A DNA stretch of 64,000 nt, from positions 2,728,001 through 2,792,000 of the forward strand of contig VNWV01000002.1 in the NCBI GenBank assembly GCA_009801085.1, in the 5' to 3' direction. Below are positions 11,423 to 22,758 of this stretch, one piece after another. Position 1 is the first letter of the stretch; each line of letters begins with the position of its first letter. Source of the DNA: Lasiodiplodia sp. COLG20 (Eukaryota; Ascomycota; Dothideomycetes; Botryosphaeriales; Botryosphaeriaceae). The notes beneath the pieces were generated by a model. It saw only the letters and a program-made list of their open reading frames with translations. It was not told the origin of the DNA and searched no databases. Both the position numbers and the translations under genes were made by a program.

Positions 11423-12931
11423 CTAAGTAAACTCTCTTGACGGAAGACACGTAGAGTTGGTTATCAAGTGGTGCAGTGTGCAGTGGTGTAGGGCTTGCGT
11501 TATTGTTCTGGCAGCAAAGTTAGCCAACGTCTGCTCATCCGCTCGCAGCTCTGGGTGCTTACCATGCTGGTCGAAATTCTCAAAGTACTCATCATCCCTA
11601 ACATAATCCACTTCCAGGCCACCCAGATCGATGCTTTTCAAGCTATCATTGTCGCCATCATCACTGAGATCATAGTCGAGCTGCCTATCCGGAAAATCGT
11701 CGTCAATTTCCGCGCCATAGTCGTCATCACCTTCTCTGCTATCATCATGACCGTCATCGCAGAAAATGCGGTGTAGGTGAAGGGCTTGACGAGGCTTCTC
11801 GGCGATAGCGTCGCGAAGTGCCTTCTCCACAGCTGCGGGATCATGCCCTTGCTGAACGCGTTTGGCTTTGATCCCCGGAAACAATGGCGAGGGGTGCGAT
11901 TTCTGTGGGAGTAAGGATTTTCCGTCTTCATCGTCGTAGCACTGCACGACGAAATGGCGTCTGGGCGTCCTGTAGTGAATATCACAAGGCTTGTTGTCAA
12001 TCGTCCAGTAGGAATTGTCTTCATGTCGGTGATACGCATGAATGTTCTTCGTTTCCAGCGCGGCTCCGTTGATGAGCATGCTCGAACGCAGGAAGGCGGC
12101 ACATGTTACAAGGCGGCCGCAGTCCCCGTCATCAGATGCGGTAAGGGTAATCTCAAGGCTTTTCAAGTTGGTCAATCGCGCGAAGGCGCCAATCCATTTG
12201 CGTGGGCCTCCATTGGTATCCGGTTCCGGGACGGACCAGTCCCAAGGTGCTGATCGCATGTCTGGAGGCCATCCATGCACATCGAGAGAAAAGCAATCCA
12301 GGCGCAGATTGTCGCGCATAAAGTTGACTAACGGAACAACAGCGTTACCGTCCAGCCAAGAAGCAGCCGGGTAGCCAGCCGGGCGGCGAGAATAGGGTTT
12401 GTAAATTGTGAGCTTGATGGACCGCAGGCGCTGTAGAGATTGAAGTGGACGGTCCGAAAGAAACGCGTGACAAGCCTGGACCGACAGGACTTCACTGGCA
12501 CGGCGGGCGAAGCAGAAAGAGAAGAGGTTCTTCTTGTAGTATACGCCAGACGATTCCTTATAAACCTGGCGGCAGGTCAGGAAGATGTTCAGGTTCGGAC
12601 AGTTGTCGTTTCGCCGCGATCCTCCCTTTCTCTCTTCGTAGCTTGCGTAATGCTTTCTGGCGAGAATTCTGGTGGCGATCGGGAGTTCGTAAATAGTCCG
12701 ATGGTGGTTGGGCACTCGTAGATGGAAAAATCTTCTTGGGTTGCCCAAAGTCCCCTTCTCCCAGCAAAAACCCGACACGATGTTGATTTCCTTTCGAACC
12801 AGCATGCGCTCGTAGACGGCGTCTCTCAGCTCGCGGGGGAGGTCCAGGAGAGGAAAGCGTTGCTCAGGACCAAAATAGTCGACGCCAATGATATCAACAA
12901 AAGCTGAAGGGTCTTCGGGAGGGTCAGCCAT
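11423..12931 (-). CDS. F-box-like protein, paralogue C
   Basis: This is a single exon of 502 residues from the ATG at 12931 (MADPPEDPSAF). The open frame extends upstream only from a GTG and the extra part is not conserved. FPLLDLPRELRDAVYERML is the F-box-like element. The next blocks are NIFLTCRQVYKESSGVYYKKN, HGWPPDMRSAPWDWSVP, CYDDEDGKSLL and an acidic tail with a DDDFPDRQLDYDLSDDGDN type segment followed by DSLKSIDL. It has a longer C-terminal extension than A and B, ending His/Leu/Thr-rich. It is the best intact member of the trio and the reference for judging the stop in A. Substrate and partners are unknown. Confidence 0.87.
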   Translation of the reverse strand: MADPPEDPSAFVDIIGVDYFGPEQRFPLLDLPRELRDAVYERMLVRKEINIVSGFCWEKGTLGNPRRFFHLRVPNHHRTIYELPIATRILARKHYASYEERKGGSRRNDNCPNLNIFLTCRQVYKESSGVYYKKNLFSFCFARRASEVLSVQACHAFLSDRPLQSLQRLRSIKLTIYKPYSRRPAGYPAASWLDGNAVVPLVNFMRDNLRLDCFSLDVHGWPPDMRSAPWDWSVPEPDTNGGPRKWIGAFARLTNLKSLEITLTASDDGDCGRLVTCAAFLRSSMLINGAALETKNIHAYHRHEDNSYWTIDNKPCDIHYRTPRRHFVVQCYDDEDGKSLLPQKSHPSPLFPGIKAKRVQQGHDPAAVEKALRDAIAEKPRQALHLHRIFCDDGHDDSREGDDDYGAEIDDDFPDRQLDYDLSDDGDNDSLKSIDLGGLEVDYVRDDEYFENFDQHGKHPELRADEQTLANFAARTITQALHHCTLHHLITNSTCLPSREFT

Positions 12932-13526
12932 GGCGATGGGTACGCGATGATAGTGTTGTTCGGGGGAGATTTGAAGTTCGGGTGGTTCGGGTTTGTCCAG
13001 GCTGGCGGTTGGGGGTCGGCAGATGTAGAGTTGAGGAGCAGAAACTACGATGAGTTTTATGATATGTTCCGTGGGGTTAGTGAATGGTGATGACACGAGT
13101 GACTACGGATGCTTAGAGAAACTTCTGTTAGCAGCGGCAAGCCGGAGTCAGCTCAGACATGGAAGGAAGTAAAAGCCCACATGGACCAGGCTTGAACAGC
13201 AGGCACGTTCCCTCGAGAGATGATAGCGGCAGCATGTGACCAGGATCTTGGACCCTGAGCAAACGGCGATGCAGGTCGTTTGTTTGTTACCTGTGGTCCT
13301 GGCCGGAATACGTCACTCTCAACGCCACCTCCGATCGCATTCTTGAGCACAGCACAATTGCGACTCGCGAATTCGATTGCTTTCCTCCTACTCTTGAGAA
13401 TCCTCCTCATCCGCCATCACCGTCCAGCTCTTCGCAGCTTCTGTCCGACTCGGAACCTTTTTCAGCGACACGTCCAACTCCCGCCAATCAGCGTCAGCCA
13501 AGCACTCCGGAATTCCAGCAGAGACA
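12932..13526. other. Divergent promoter between paralogue C and the CTDK-I cyclin gene
   Basis: The stretch is about 600 bp between diverging genes. The part near 13380-13500 is pyrimidine-rich towards the cyclin gene. No coding feature is supported. Confidence 0.55.
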
Positions 13527-15737
13527 ATGGGAAAACGAACGAGGAGGCTGCGCCTGGACCGGCCATCGCTTCCGCGCGAATGGTCGCGTCACAGCAACGG
13601 GCCGGTCCGCGAGGTTATGGAGGAGGTGGAATTTAGAGTCAAGGGCGCGTCGCAGCGGCTCGGCGGCGGACAGGCTGCCGCCGGAGAAAAGGCGGCGCCG
13701 GCGCAACGTCAGCCACAAGGACAAGGGAGCAGCGGAGGAGCGACATCAGCCGTCTCAGACCGCTCTGCGGCCCGTCCGGACCTGGACAATCCGAACCTCA
13801 TCGCGCTGGGCGCGCGCAACAAGCTCAATCGACGCAACTACGACGACGACGACCGCCCCGCCAAGTCGCAGTGGCAAGAGACCAGCCGTGTGCAGCTGAG
13901 TGCTGGTGAGCCCGTCTGGGAAGAAGACGCCGACGAGGACGCGAGGCCTACGAAGTTGCTGTGTCTGAGGCCCTACGGCCAGCTAACGCCGCTGAGCGAC
14001 GGAGACGACGCTTCTGTTGCCCGCATGGCGCCCGCTCCTGCTCCGCTGGCCGCCCCCAACGGCCAGCCGGGGCCTCATCCCTCCTTCATTGAGGTTGCCA
14101 AGCCGTACATCTTCCAGCAAAAGGTCGAGCAATACCTCGCCGCCATTGCCATGCCCGAGGCGAAGGAGGACAGCATCCGACTTCAAGGTGTGCAACTTAT
14201 CGACAACGTTAGAAAATCATTGCAACTGTAAACACCCCTGTCCTATACTTCTTTTTCCGATACTAACACGGTTAGACCGGTTCGCACATTCAACACAGCA
14301 TGTGTCTACTACCACAAGTTCCGCCTGGTCCACGCCGACAACGAGTACAATCTAGTCGTAAGTATATGCCCTCTCTGACGCTTGCCTATACATCGTTAGC
14401 TGATAAGTTTATAGGAAGCCGCACTAGCTGCCCTCTTCACAGCTTGCAAGATCGAGGATACGCTCAAGAAATCCAAAGAAATCATCTGCGCCTCCTTCAA
14501 CCTCAAACTACCCCTGGGAGATCAACTCTCCCCCGATGACCCAGTAAGCTTCCATCCTTTCCCGACCATGTCCAACTTCTCTCGAAACCACTTAATAACA
14601 CGCAGCTCTTCTCCCGCCTCAAGCAATTGGAACAACCCTCCAAAGTCATCATCGGCCTCGAGCGGCTGATGCTGGAAGGCGCCGGCTTCGACTTCCGCAG
14701 CCGCCAGCCGCAGAAGCTGGTCATCAAGTTGGCGCGCTGGTGCGGATTCACCAAGGAGCGCGTCGGCAAAACCGCGTACAACATGTCACTCGACCTATAC
14801 CGAACCTTCGCGCCGCTGAAGCAGACGACGGCCACCATGGCCCTGGCATGTGTCGAGCTGGCGGCACGTCTGTGTGATGCCCGTCTAGAGCGTGTCCAGG
14901 CGATTGACTACACGCGGTGGAAGATTTCGAGGGCGGAGGTCATGGGTGAGTTCAACAACAGCACTGCCACCATCCCAACACTCTCCTCCACTAAGGCCAC
15001 CAAACTGACCTGCGGGCTCTTCAGAAACCATGCTGGACCTCCTCGACCTCTACACCCACCACCGCAACACCAGCCTCATCGGGCCCCACCACCCGCTCGA
15101 CACGTACATCAACGTGCGCATCGCGCTGAACCAAGAGTCCAAGGACGCCCACCTGCCCCGCTACACGCAGTACGCCACCGCCACTTCTTCCTCCGCTCCC
15201 TCAACCACCACCGCCGCCGGCGCCGGCGCAAGCAGCTCCTCCACCCTCCCTCCCAAGCCTTCCGCCGCAGCAGCCAACGGCCTCCCGCCCAAACCCGGCA
15301 CCGCAGCAACGACACCCACCGGCGCAAACGGCACCTCCGCCCTACACCAACAACAACCTCCCGCAGCAGCAGCAGTACCGCCACCGTCAGCAGCAGCGAT
15401 GGGGCCCCTCGCGCTCCCCATCTCGGCCATCGGCACCCGCGGCGTCGGCGGCACGGTGCGCTTCATGCTGGACGCGTCGCGCGCGCAGGAAGAGAAGAAG
15501 GCCGTCGAGCGCTACTTCAAGGACGAAGAGGAAGAGTACGAGGTCGAGGTCGAAGTGGGTGGCGGAGGTGGCAACGCCCCCAACGATGGTGGGCGGATTG
15601 ATAGCGGTGGTGAGAGGGAGAGGGATAGAGAGCGGGACAGGGACAGGGAGAGGGACAGAGATAGGGAGAGGGATAGGGACAGGGAGAGAGATAGGGAACG
15701 GGATAGGGATAGGGACCGAGGAAGGGGCCGGAGGTGA
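13527..15737 (+). CDS. ctk2: CTD kinase (CTDK-I) beta subunit, cyclin K/T/L-like
   Basis: Exons 13527-14227, 14276-14357, 14415-14543, 14606-14945 and 15025-15737 join in phase to 654 residues. The cyclin box starts at about residue 185 (HPSFIEVAKPYIFQQKVEQY). It continues with RTFNTACVYYHKFRLVHAD, AALFTACKIEDTLKKSKEI and LARWCGFTKERVGKTAYNM. This is the arrangement of Ctk2/Lsc1 cyclins, which activate the Ctk1 kinase that phosphorylates Ser2 of the RNA polymerase II tail. The Ala/Pro/Gln-rich C-terminal region ends in an RERDRD repeat. The first 166 residues, up to the alternative ATG at 14025, are a charged disordered extension; homologues I recall begin near the second ATG, so the start is uncertain. 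Confidence 0.88.
15607..15736 (+). repeat. GA-rich minisatellite encoding RERDRD repeats
   Basis: These are imperfect repeats of a GAGAGGGATAGGGAC-like unit inside the last exon of the CTDK-I cyclin gene. They encode alternating Arg-Glu/Arg-Asp dipeptides, as in RS/RD-rich splicing and transcription factors. The repeat is purine-only on the plus strand. Confidence 0.8.
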
Positions 15738-16566
15738 GGATCAGAGAGACGAAAGGAAGGAGAAAAGAAAAAGGCAACGAGAAGTAGGAAAGAGAGGAGA
15801 AATTGGTGGTAGGTGATATATACCCGGGGCTCTCTTTTCTTTCGGCATTGGTTCATTACGCTCGAATTCAGGATGGACAAAAAAGACGGAGGCTGATCGA
15901 AGGACTCCCACGGCTTGAAACGGCAACGGTCCGGAGGGTATCGTGAATGGCCCCAGGCCATGACGAAAGACAGGGCTTTGAAAAGGGTGATGGAAGTATG
16001 GGCTACCACCGCAGCCCGATAGGATCCGCTAGAAAATGATCCGAGAAAAATGTACTGAGAAAGCCTAGCACTGACGACAATCAAAGCCAGGCACTACATA
16101 GGGTACAAAGTCAAAATAATCATGAAGGGCAAAGAGTAGCTTAGAAGTTTATCAAGGAAGGCCCAGGTACTCTCATCAATACGAGACGACTCATATTGCA
16201 AGCAGACTTGATGATTCTTCCCCAACATTTCTTCACTACCCACTTGAGACGAGCAAACGCCTACCCGATGCACCCTACCATATCATGCCATGCTGCTGTC
16301 CGCACCACCCAAAGGAAAAGAGGCAAAATCGGAAAAGAAATCTGAAAAGGAAATTAAATCGGTAGTAAAACCCCCTTCAACTACCTCGGGGGTTTCTCTT
16401 CCGTTTATCCCCGTTCCTGATTCGCAGTCATGATCATCATCGTACAAAAGGCTGCATCCACCCGCAAATAAAAATAGTATATAAAACACCTCTTCGACTT
16501 CTGCTTGACCACCCCCATCCAATAAAACCGCCAGCCTCGAGGGTGTCTGGAATTGGCTTTCTCTCC
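15738..16566. other. Intergenic between convergent genes
   Basis: This 0.8 kb lies between the 3' ends of the cyclin gene and the RNA-binding protein gene. AT-rich segments and possible poly(A) signals are present; no gene was recognised. Confidence 0.55.
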
Positions 16567-19299
16567 TTAAGCCGCCATCCAGCGGTCCTCATCATCAGCG
16601 ACGTCAAACTCCTCCGCACCGCCGCCGACACCAGCACTACTGCTCGCCGCACCAGCACCCGCCTCGCCCATATTCACGTCTTCTCCGCTATCACCATCAG
16701 CCACGGACTCTGGCTTCGACGACACGCCTTGTTCTAGCTGCTGGCTGTTTGCGTTTGGCGGATTGGGGGCCCATGAGAGCTGGACTCTACCAATCGACGG
16801 GATCTCTTGGGATTGCGCAATAAACTGTGTAGAGCATCGCGTGTGTCAGTCTTGGGAAAATAGCTCAAATGTGGTATGATTGCAGCGAATGGAGTGTAAG
16901 AATGAAAAAAAAAAAAAAAAAAAAAAAACTTACATTCTCAGCAATGTACCGCTCCTTGAACGCGATGACCATGGCGTTCTTGCCGCCCTCCGGATACGTG
17001 TCGATGCTGTCGAACTCGAAGTTGTTCTGAGCGAATAAAACATCAGTACGGTCATGGTATTTCTCAAACTCCCCTCAACCAGGTTCCAACTCCAAGCCTG
17101 TGAGAAACAACTTACGAAAAGATGGCTGCGCAGCGCCTCATCCCTATCTGGCGTCCACTCTTCCTCGCCGTTGCCAATCTTGGCCACGACTCTCCTAGGC
17201 CGGAAGTCCAAACGCTTGACAGCGCCGGCCCTGGGCATACCGTAGCCGCCACGACCGCGATATCCACCTCTATACGAAGGATCGTAGCCACCACGACCGC
17301 GAGGAGCCCAGCTACCGCGTCCACGGAAAGCTCCCCTGCCGCCACGGCCACGATACGAAGTGCTTGCGCCATAGCCAGGATCGTTGGGGTTGAGCCCCAT
17401 GCTCTCCGCCTCCGCCTCTAGCTGCGCTAGCTTCAACCGCAATGCCTCCGTTTGCGAGCCGGGGGTCCTTGACTCGCTCGAGCCATTGGCCCCTATCGAT
17501 GATGACGCATCCGACTTGACTTCCGCATCGCCGCCCTTGATCGTTGGCGAGCTTGGCGCCTCATTCTTCTTGTTGGCCGACTTCGCTGCCAATTTCTCCA
17601 GTAGCTTCTTGCGCTCTTCGGCTTGCGCCTTGATTTTCGCATCCAACTCAGCCTTCTTCGCCTCTGCCTCTCTCAGCTTTTGCTGCTTCTCTTCGTGTGC
17701 CTTCTGCGCTTCCTCTTGCCTCCGTTTGATCTCCTCAATATCGATCATCTCTTCCTCCTCCTTCTTCACGCCTTCGGTACTACGCCTGCCATTTGAGCCA
17801 TTGACGTCCGAGTGTTGGTCCGGCTTATACCAGTACACCTTTACGAAGCGGTTATCGAAGATGACCTTCGGGCTATCGTACGCTTTGCGAGCAGACGAGT
17901 AGTCATCGTACTTGACCATCGCAAGGCGCTTGTATCCATGCATCGTAACCTCCTCAATGTTGCCAAACTCGGAAAAGAACTCGCGTACGGCGTCTTCGGA
18001 GAACTTCTCTTCGGGAATGTTTTCTATGACGATGGTCGTGATGGAGCGGTCATGGTTGGGCCCAGCTTGGGAGAAGTGGGCGCGTCCTCCACGGCGACCA
18101 CTGTCACCGCGGCCACGCCCTCTGCCTCCACGGCTCCTATCGTGATGGCGGCGGTCGCTGTGACCGTTCGCTCTGCGGTCGGTATCGATGGAAGCGTTCT
18201 TCGGGTCGTATTCTGGGGGACGAGGGTTAGCAGGTTGGAATGGGGCAGGCATCGCCTCTCCCAGCTGCCGTAAGACGGCGGATGGTGTAAAGCTAGCCCG
18301 GTATGCTGAAAGGATGTTGCTCCCACCATCAGTAGGCACGATTATCGGATCTGTACCGTGTTCGTATGGACATGCGCTGCCCAATGCGCAGAAGCCCTTG
18401 GTATCGTAATCGTGGCATCTTTCTCCAATCTTCCGCGGCGGCGGAGAGCCTGCGTGAGGAAAAGCGCTCTGGCCGAAGTTGTTCGGCGCGCCCATGGGCA
18501 GCTGCGGCATGCCCGGTAGAGGGGGAAAGCCTAAAGCTTGCATGGCCATGATCGCGCTCATCGGGTTGTTGGGGTCAACTTGGGGGAAGCCTTGCGGAAG
18601 ATTGGGCATTTGCGGCATGCCTGCCTGTCCAGCGCCTGGCAGACCTGCAATGCTCATGTCTCCGTGGCGACCTCCCCGGCCGCCCCCACCCTGGTAGTTT
18701 CCTCGGCGCATCTGCTTGATGGCCCTTTCTCCACCGGTTCCGCGACTGTAGTGAGAGTCCGGACCATCGCGCTGCTCGCTGCCTGCCCGATCTCCCCATG
18801 TACGCTTGCGCGATTGATCTGCGTTGCTGTTATGAAAGCCGTTCTGAAATTGTGCGCTTGGACGTCGATTACCATTGGCGGGGCCACTAGGCGGGTTGAA
18901 AGGCTGCGACTCGGCTTGCGTTTCTTGAGGCGCCGAAGATGCGTCTTCGGGAAGGTACGATTTCGTGCGGATGGTGTTGAAGACGTCGTCAACGAACGAT
19001 CCAGTGTCTACAGATTATATCAGCGTCGCTCACATGTGTACGGCGGGGTGCAATTACGGTCACGCAAGAAATCTTCCAGATTCTCCAAGCAATTGACCTT
19101 CACCTGCTCATCCGAATCTTCGGACCTGACCAAAGCTAGTACGTAGTCTGCGAGGACATCGGAATCTGCGTCGGAGCTGCTGAGAAGATCAGTGTCCACT
19201 CTCCTAGCAAGCGCATCCCTGAACGCGGCCATACATGTCTTCCAGCCTCTTGACAATCCATTTCTTTAGCAGCACGGCGTCATCGTCGCTGATGAGCAT
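16567..19299 (-). CDS. PWI / CCCH zinc finger / RRM protein, RBM26-RBM27 (S. pombe Rmn1) type
   Basis: Exons (5' to 3') are 19299-19235, 19176-19058, 19007-17116, 17026-16934 and 16824-16567, giving 808 residues. Residues 1-80 are a PWI-like helical domain (LKKWIVKRLEDISDADSDVL, then VKVNCLENLEDFLRD). A CCCH finger with spacing CX8CX5CX3H sits at about 259-280. An RRM starts near 385 (TTIVIENIPEEKFSEDAV). A Glu/Lys/Gln-rich coiled coil, an RGG/RGRGG-rich part and a second RRM-like end (NNFEFDSIDTYPEGGKNAMV) follow. This architecture matches RBM26/27 and Rmn1, nuclear proteins linked to MTREC/PAXT-type RNA decay; the role here is inferred. The fourth intron carries a 24-nt poly(T) directly after the donor. 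Confidence 0.88.
16905..16928 (+). repeat. 24-nt poly(A) tract inside an intron
   Basis: These are 24 consecutive A on the plus strand. On the transcribed minus strand they form U24 right after GTAAG of the 5' splice site of intron 4 of the RBM26-like gene. Confidence 0.95.
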
Positions 19300-19892
19300 C
19301 TTCGCGGTCGGCCTCGGCGGCGATCGGACGGATGTGTGATGCGGCGAAGTTGGCGCAAAGAAAAGGTATGCCGGACAGGTAAGGCGCTAGCGGAAAGCTC
19401 GCATTGAAGTGCTGTGCTGATGGTGGAATGGTTTAAGGTGTGGAGAGCGGCGGGCGCGCGAATGGTCCCCAAAATCATTGTCCAGAAACACGCTATGACG
19501 AAGAGCTCACGGCGCGCGCTCGGAGCTTGAGAAATTCCGCCTCAGTCACGTGTCTTCACTGCAAGCGCACGGGCAACACAGATTATACAGATATTGAGCA
19601 CCGCAGGCACAGGTCATTTGTGTCATATCGTAAATTTCTAGCGCCCGGGGTACACAAAAAAAGAAACATGCTAAAAGAAAAGGACATCAAGTGCATCATC
19701 AAAGTCGGCCTTCTACCGAACGGATATCCCTTGCCAACCATCCATCATATCTCTACATTGAGCCCGGTGAGATATCGAAACCCCCGTCGCCGTTTCCTAA
19801 ACGGGGATAAAGATGATGAGCATTCCTGATGATGCCCCGAAGACCGGATATTTTTGAGAAAAGAGATTCCATCTTTTTGCGACGGAAATCTC
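19300..19892. other. Intergenic, EF-2 3' flank and RBM26-like promoter
   Basis: No coding signal is supported here. Small open frames on the plus strand lack domain character. Confidence 0.55.
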
Positions 19893-22758
19893 TTACAACT
19901 TGTCGTAGTACTGCAGTGATTGTTAGCGGCGAACTCATGCACAGACGGGATGTGATCAAACTTACGTTCTCGTAACCGGGAACCTCGGGCTTGAGACCCT
20001 TCCTCTTGCGCATCTCCTCGACGACCTGGCCGGGCTGGGAGGTCTTGTCCAGAGGGGAGCCACCGGGCAGAATCTGCCAGTGGTCGAAGACGGACTGGGG
20101 GAAGGCCTGGCCGGAAGTGTTGGAGCGGAGATCGGCGTTGAAACCGAAGGACTCCTTGACGGGCAGGTAAGCCTTGACGTTGAACAGAGGAGTACCGGGG
20201 CGCTGGGCCTCCTCGAAGACGTGACCTCTCCTGCGGGTAAGGACACCGTAGATACCACCCATGGCCTGCTCGGGAACCTGGATCTCGACCAAGAAGACGG
20301 GCTCGAGGAGACCGGGGTCGGCGAGCAGGGTAGCAGCGTACAGGACACGACGAGCAGTGGGGATGATCTGGCCACCACCACGGTGAATAGCATCGGCGTG
20401 CAGGGTAACATCCTGGATGTTGAAGCGGACCGAGCGCATGGGCTCCTCGGCAATGGGACCCTCCTTGGTGGCCCACTGGAAACCGGAGACGACAGAGTCC
20501 TTGATTTCGTTGAGGTACTGGACGGCCTTGGTCTGGTCGACGAGGACGTTGGCACCGTTGGTGTCGGGACCGAAGCACCAAATCTTACGGGCATCGGTGA
20601 CATCCCAGCCGTGCTCGTCAGCAAGGTAACGGGCACGAGCCTTGAAATCGTCACGCGGGCCGATCTTGCCAGCCTCAATGTCCTTGGACACCTCCTCAGT
20701 AAGAGGCTGAGCGGTGACGTACAGACGGTTGTGCTTGTTGGGCGACTTGGACAGGGCAGTGATGCGGGAGTCGCCACCGACGGTCTCACGGTACTGGACG
20801 ACGGGGTCGGAGATGCGGAGAGGAACACCGGCGTGGTCCTCCTCAAGATCCTTCAAGCAAATCTCGAGGTGGAGCTCACCAGCACCAGCAACGACGTGCT
20901 CACCGGAGTCGGAGATGTAGGTAAGGACACAAGGGTCGGACTTGGACAGACGCTTGAGACCCTCGACAAGCTTGGGCAGATCGTTGGCGTTCTTGACCTC
21001 GACGGAGCGCTGGACGACGGGCGAGACAGAGAACTTCATGACCTTCATGTTGTGGGCGGTCTCGTTGGTGGTGAGGGTACCAGACTTGAGCAGGAACTGG
21101 TCAATACCGACCAGACCCAGGATGTTACCGGCAGGGACATCCTCGATGGGCTCGACGAAACGACCCATCATGAGAATGGTACGCTGGATGGCCTTGACGA
21201 ACAGGTCCTCCTTGCGGCCGGGGGTGTAGTTGGGGCCCTGGATGCGGACCTTGAGACCGGAGCGGACGGTACCGGAGAAGACACGGCCGAAAGCGTAGAA
21301 ACGACCCTTATCAGAGGTCGGAACCATCTTCGAGACGTACAGCATGAGAGGAGCCTTGGGGTCGCAGTCACGGATACCGATGGCGTTCTCGTCATCGTGG
21401 GGACCCTCGTACAGAGTCTCCATACGGTACTTCTGAGCGGTGGCGGGAGAAGGAAGGTGGAGAATCATCATCTCAAGCAGGGCATCAGCGGCAGGAAGGA
21501 ACTTCCTCATGACGACCTTGAGGAGCTGCTTGCCCTCGAGGTCCTTCTCGTCGCTGGTGAGCTTGATCTCGAGCTTCTCGAGGAGAGTGGGGATCTCATC
21601 CTTCTTGAAGTTCATGACCGCGTTGAAGATGCGGAAGATGGGGTCAAGGATGAACTGGTTGAAGGCACGCTCGCCGTTCTCGGGAGCGGTCTTGGTCCAC
21701 TTCTTGGTCTTGGGGTTGAAGTAGTTGTCGCCCTGTGGTCGAATTAGCAATTTGAGGGCTAGAATTTTCGGGAGATTCAGGACTTACCCAGAGACGCTCC
21801 ATCATCTTGTTCTTGTCAACACCGAACTTCTTGGAGTACCTAGAAGCGAACTGGCGGACGGTGAAAGCCCAGCCGTGGAGACCGGAACCGAAGGCAACGG
21901 TACCCTTGTCGGGGTAGACCTGGACGTCACCGAGGACCTTGTCGAAGTAGGTGGCAATGACGACGTTGACGGACTCGATGACACGGGAGAAGTTCTGGTA
22001 CAGGTCCTCCTTGGAGACCTGGAGCTCGAGAAGAGCACGGTCGACCTTGTTGATGATGACGACGGGCTTGATACGCTCACCAAGGGCCTGACGCAGGACA
22101 GTCTCGGTCTGGACGCAGACACCCTCGACGGTGTCGACGACGACGAGAGCACCATCAGTGACACGGAGGGCAGCAGTGACCTCAGAAGAGAAGTCAACGT
22201 GACCGGGCGAGTCAATCAGGTTGATCAAGAAGTCGTTCTTCTCGGTCTTGACGGGAATGTCCTTCAGGTCCTCGGGGTCGATGAGCTGAGCGTACAGGGA
22301 GATGGCAGTGGACTTGATGGTGACACCACGCTCCTGCTCGTCGGGACGAGTATCGGTGAAACGAGCCTCACCAGCCTTGGCGGCGGAAATGATACCGGCA
22401 CGCTGGACGAGGGAGTCGGTCAGGGTAGACTTGCCGTGGTCGACTGTGGGAATTGTCAGCACCCGACCGGGTCTCCGGATGGTGTTGCGACTTACCATGG
22501 GCAATGACGGACATGTTCCTAATGTTAATAGGATTGTCCATGAGACCACGGATCTTGGATCATGTCAGTATGCCATTCGCCTTCGCAGATGCTGTCTTCG
22601 ACGTACCTCCTCGACGGTGAAGCTGCGAGCGAATTGTCAGCAAGTGTCGCATAGGCTGGATCGCGCCGCAGCGCCCGGCGATGGGCGGAGACAGCGCTGG
22701 CGCTGCTTCGAAGATGCAGGACGCGGCGAGCGAAGGGATGCAGGACTTACTTGACCAT
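19893..22758 (-). CDS. EF2: Translation elongation factor 2 (eEF2)
   Basis: This GTPase translocates the ribosome. Exons are 22758-22751, 22622-22607, 22553-22496, 22443-21788, 21732-19966 and 19910-19893. They join in phase to 840 residues, close to the 842 of yeast. The start reads MVNFTVEE and the next exon gives [20 protein letters not shown] (P-loop). The sequence continues with [19 protein letters not shown] (switch I, with the eEF2-kinase-type Thr), DSPGHVDF and NKVDR. The diphthamide loop is [12 protein letters not shown] and the C-terminus is VPGYENYYDKL. The first two coding exons are only 8 and 16 nt. Codon use is strongly biased, as expected for an abundant protein, and this produces a 555-codon open frame on the opposite strand. 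Confidence 0.98.

Noticed and set aside
20080..21747. 555-codon open frame on the plus strand
   Set aside because: It is antisense to elongation factor 2, with the same codon-bias artefact and no domain content.
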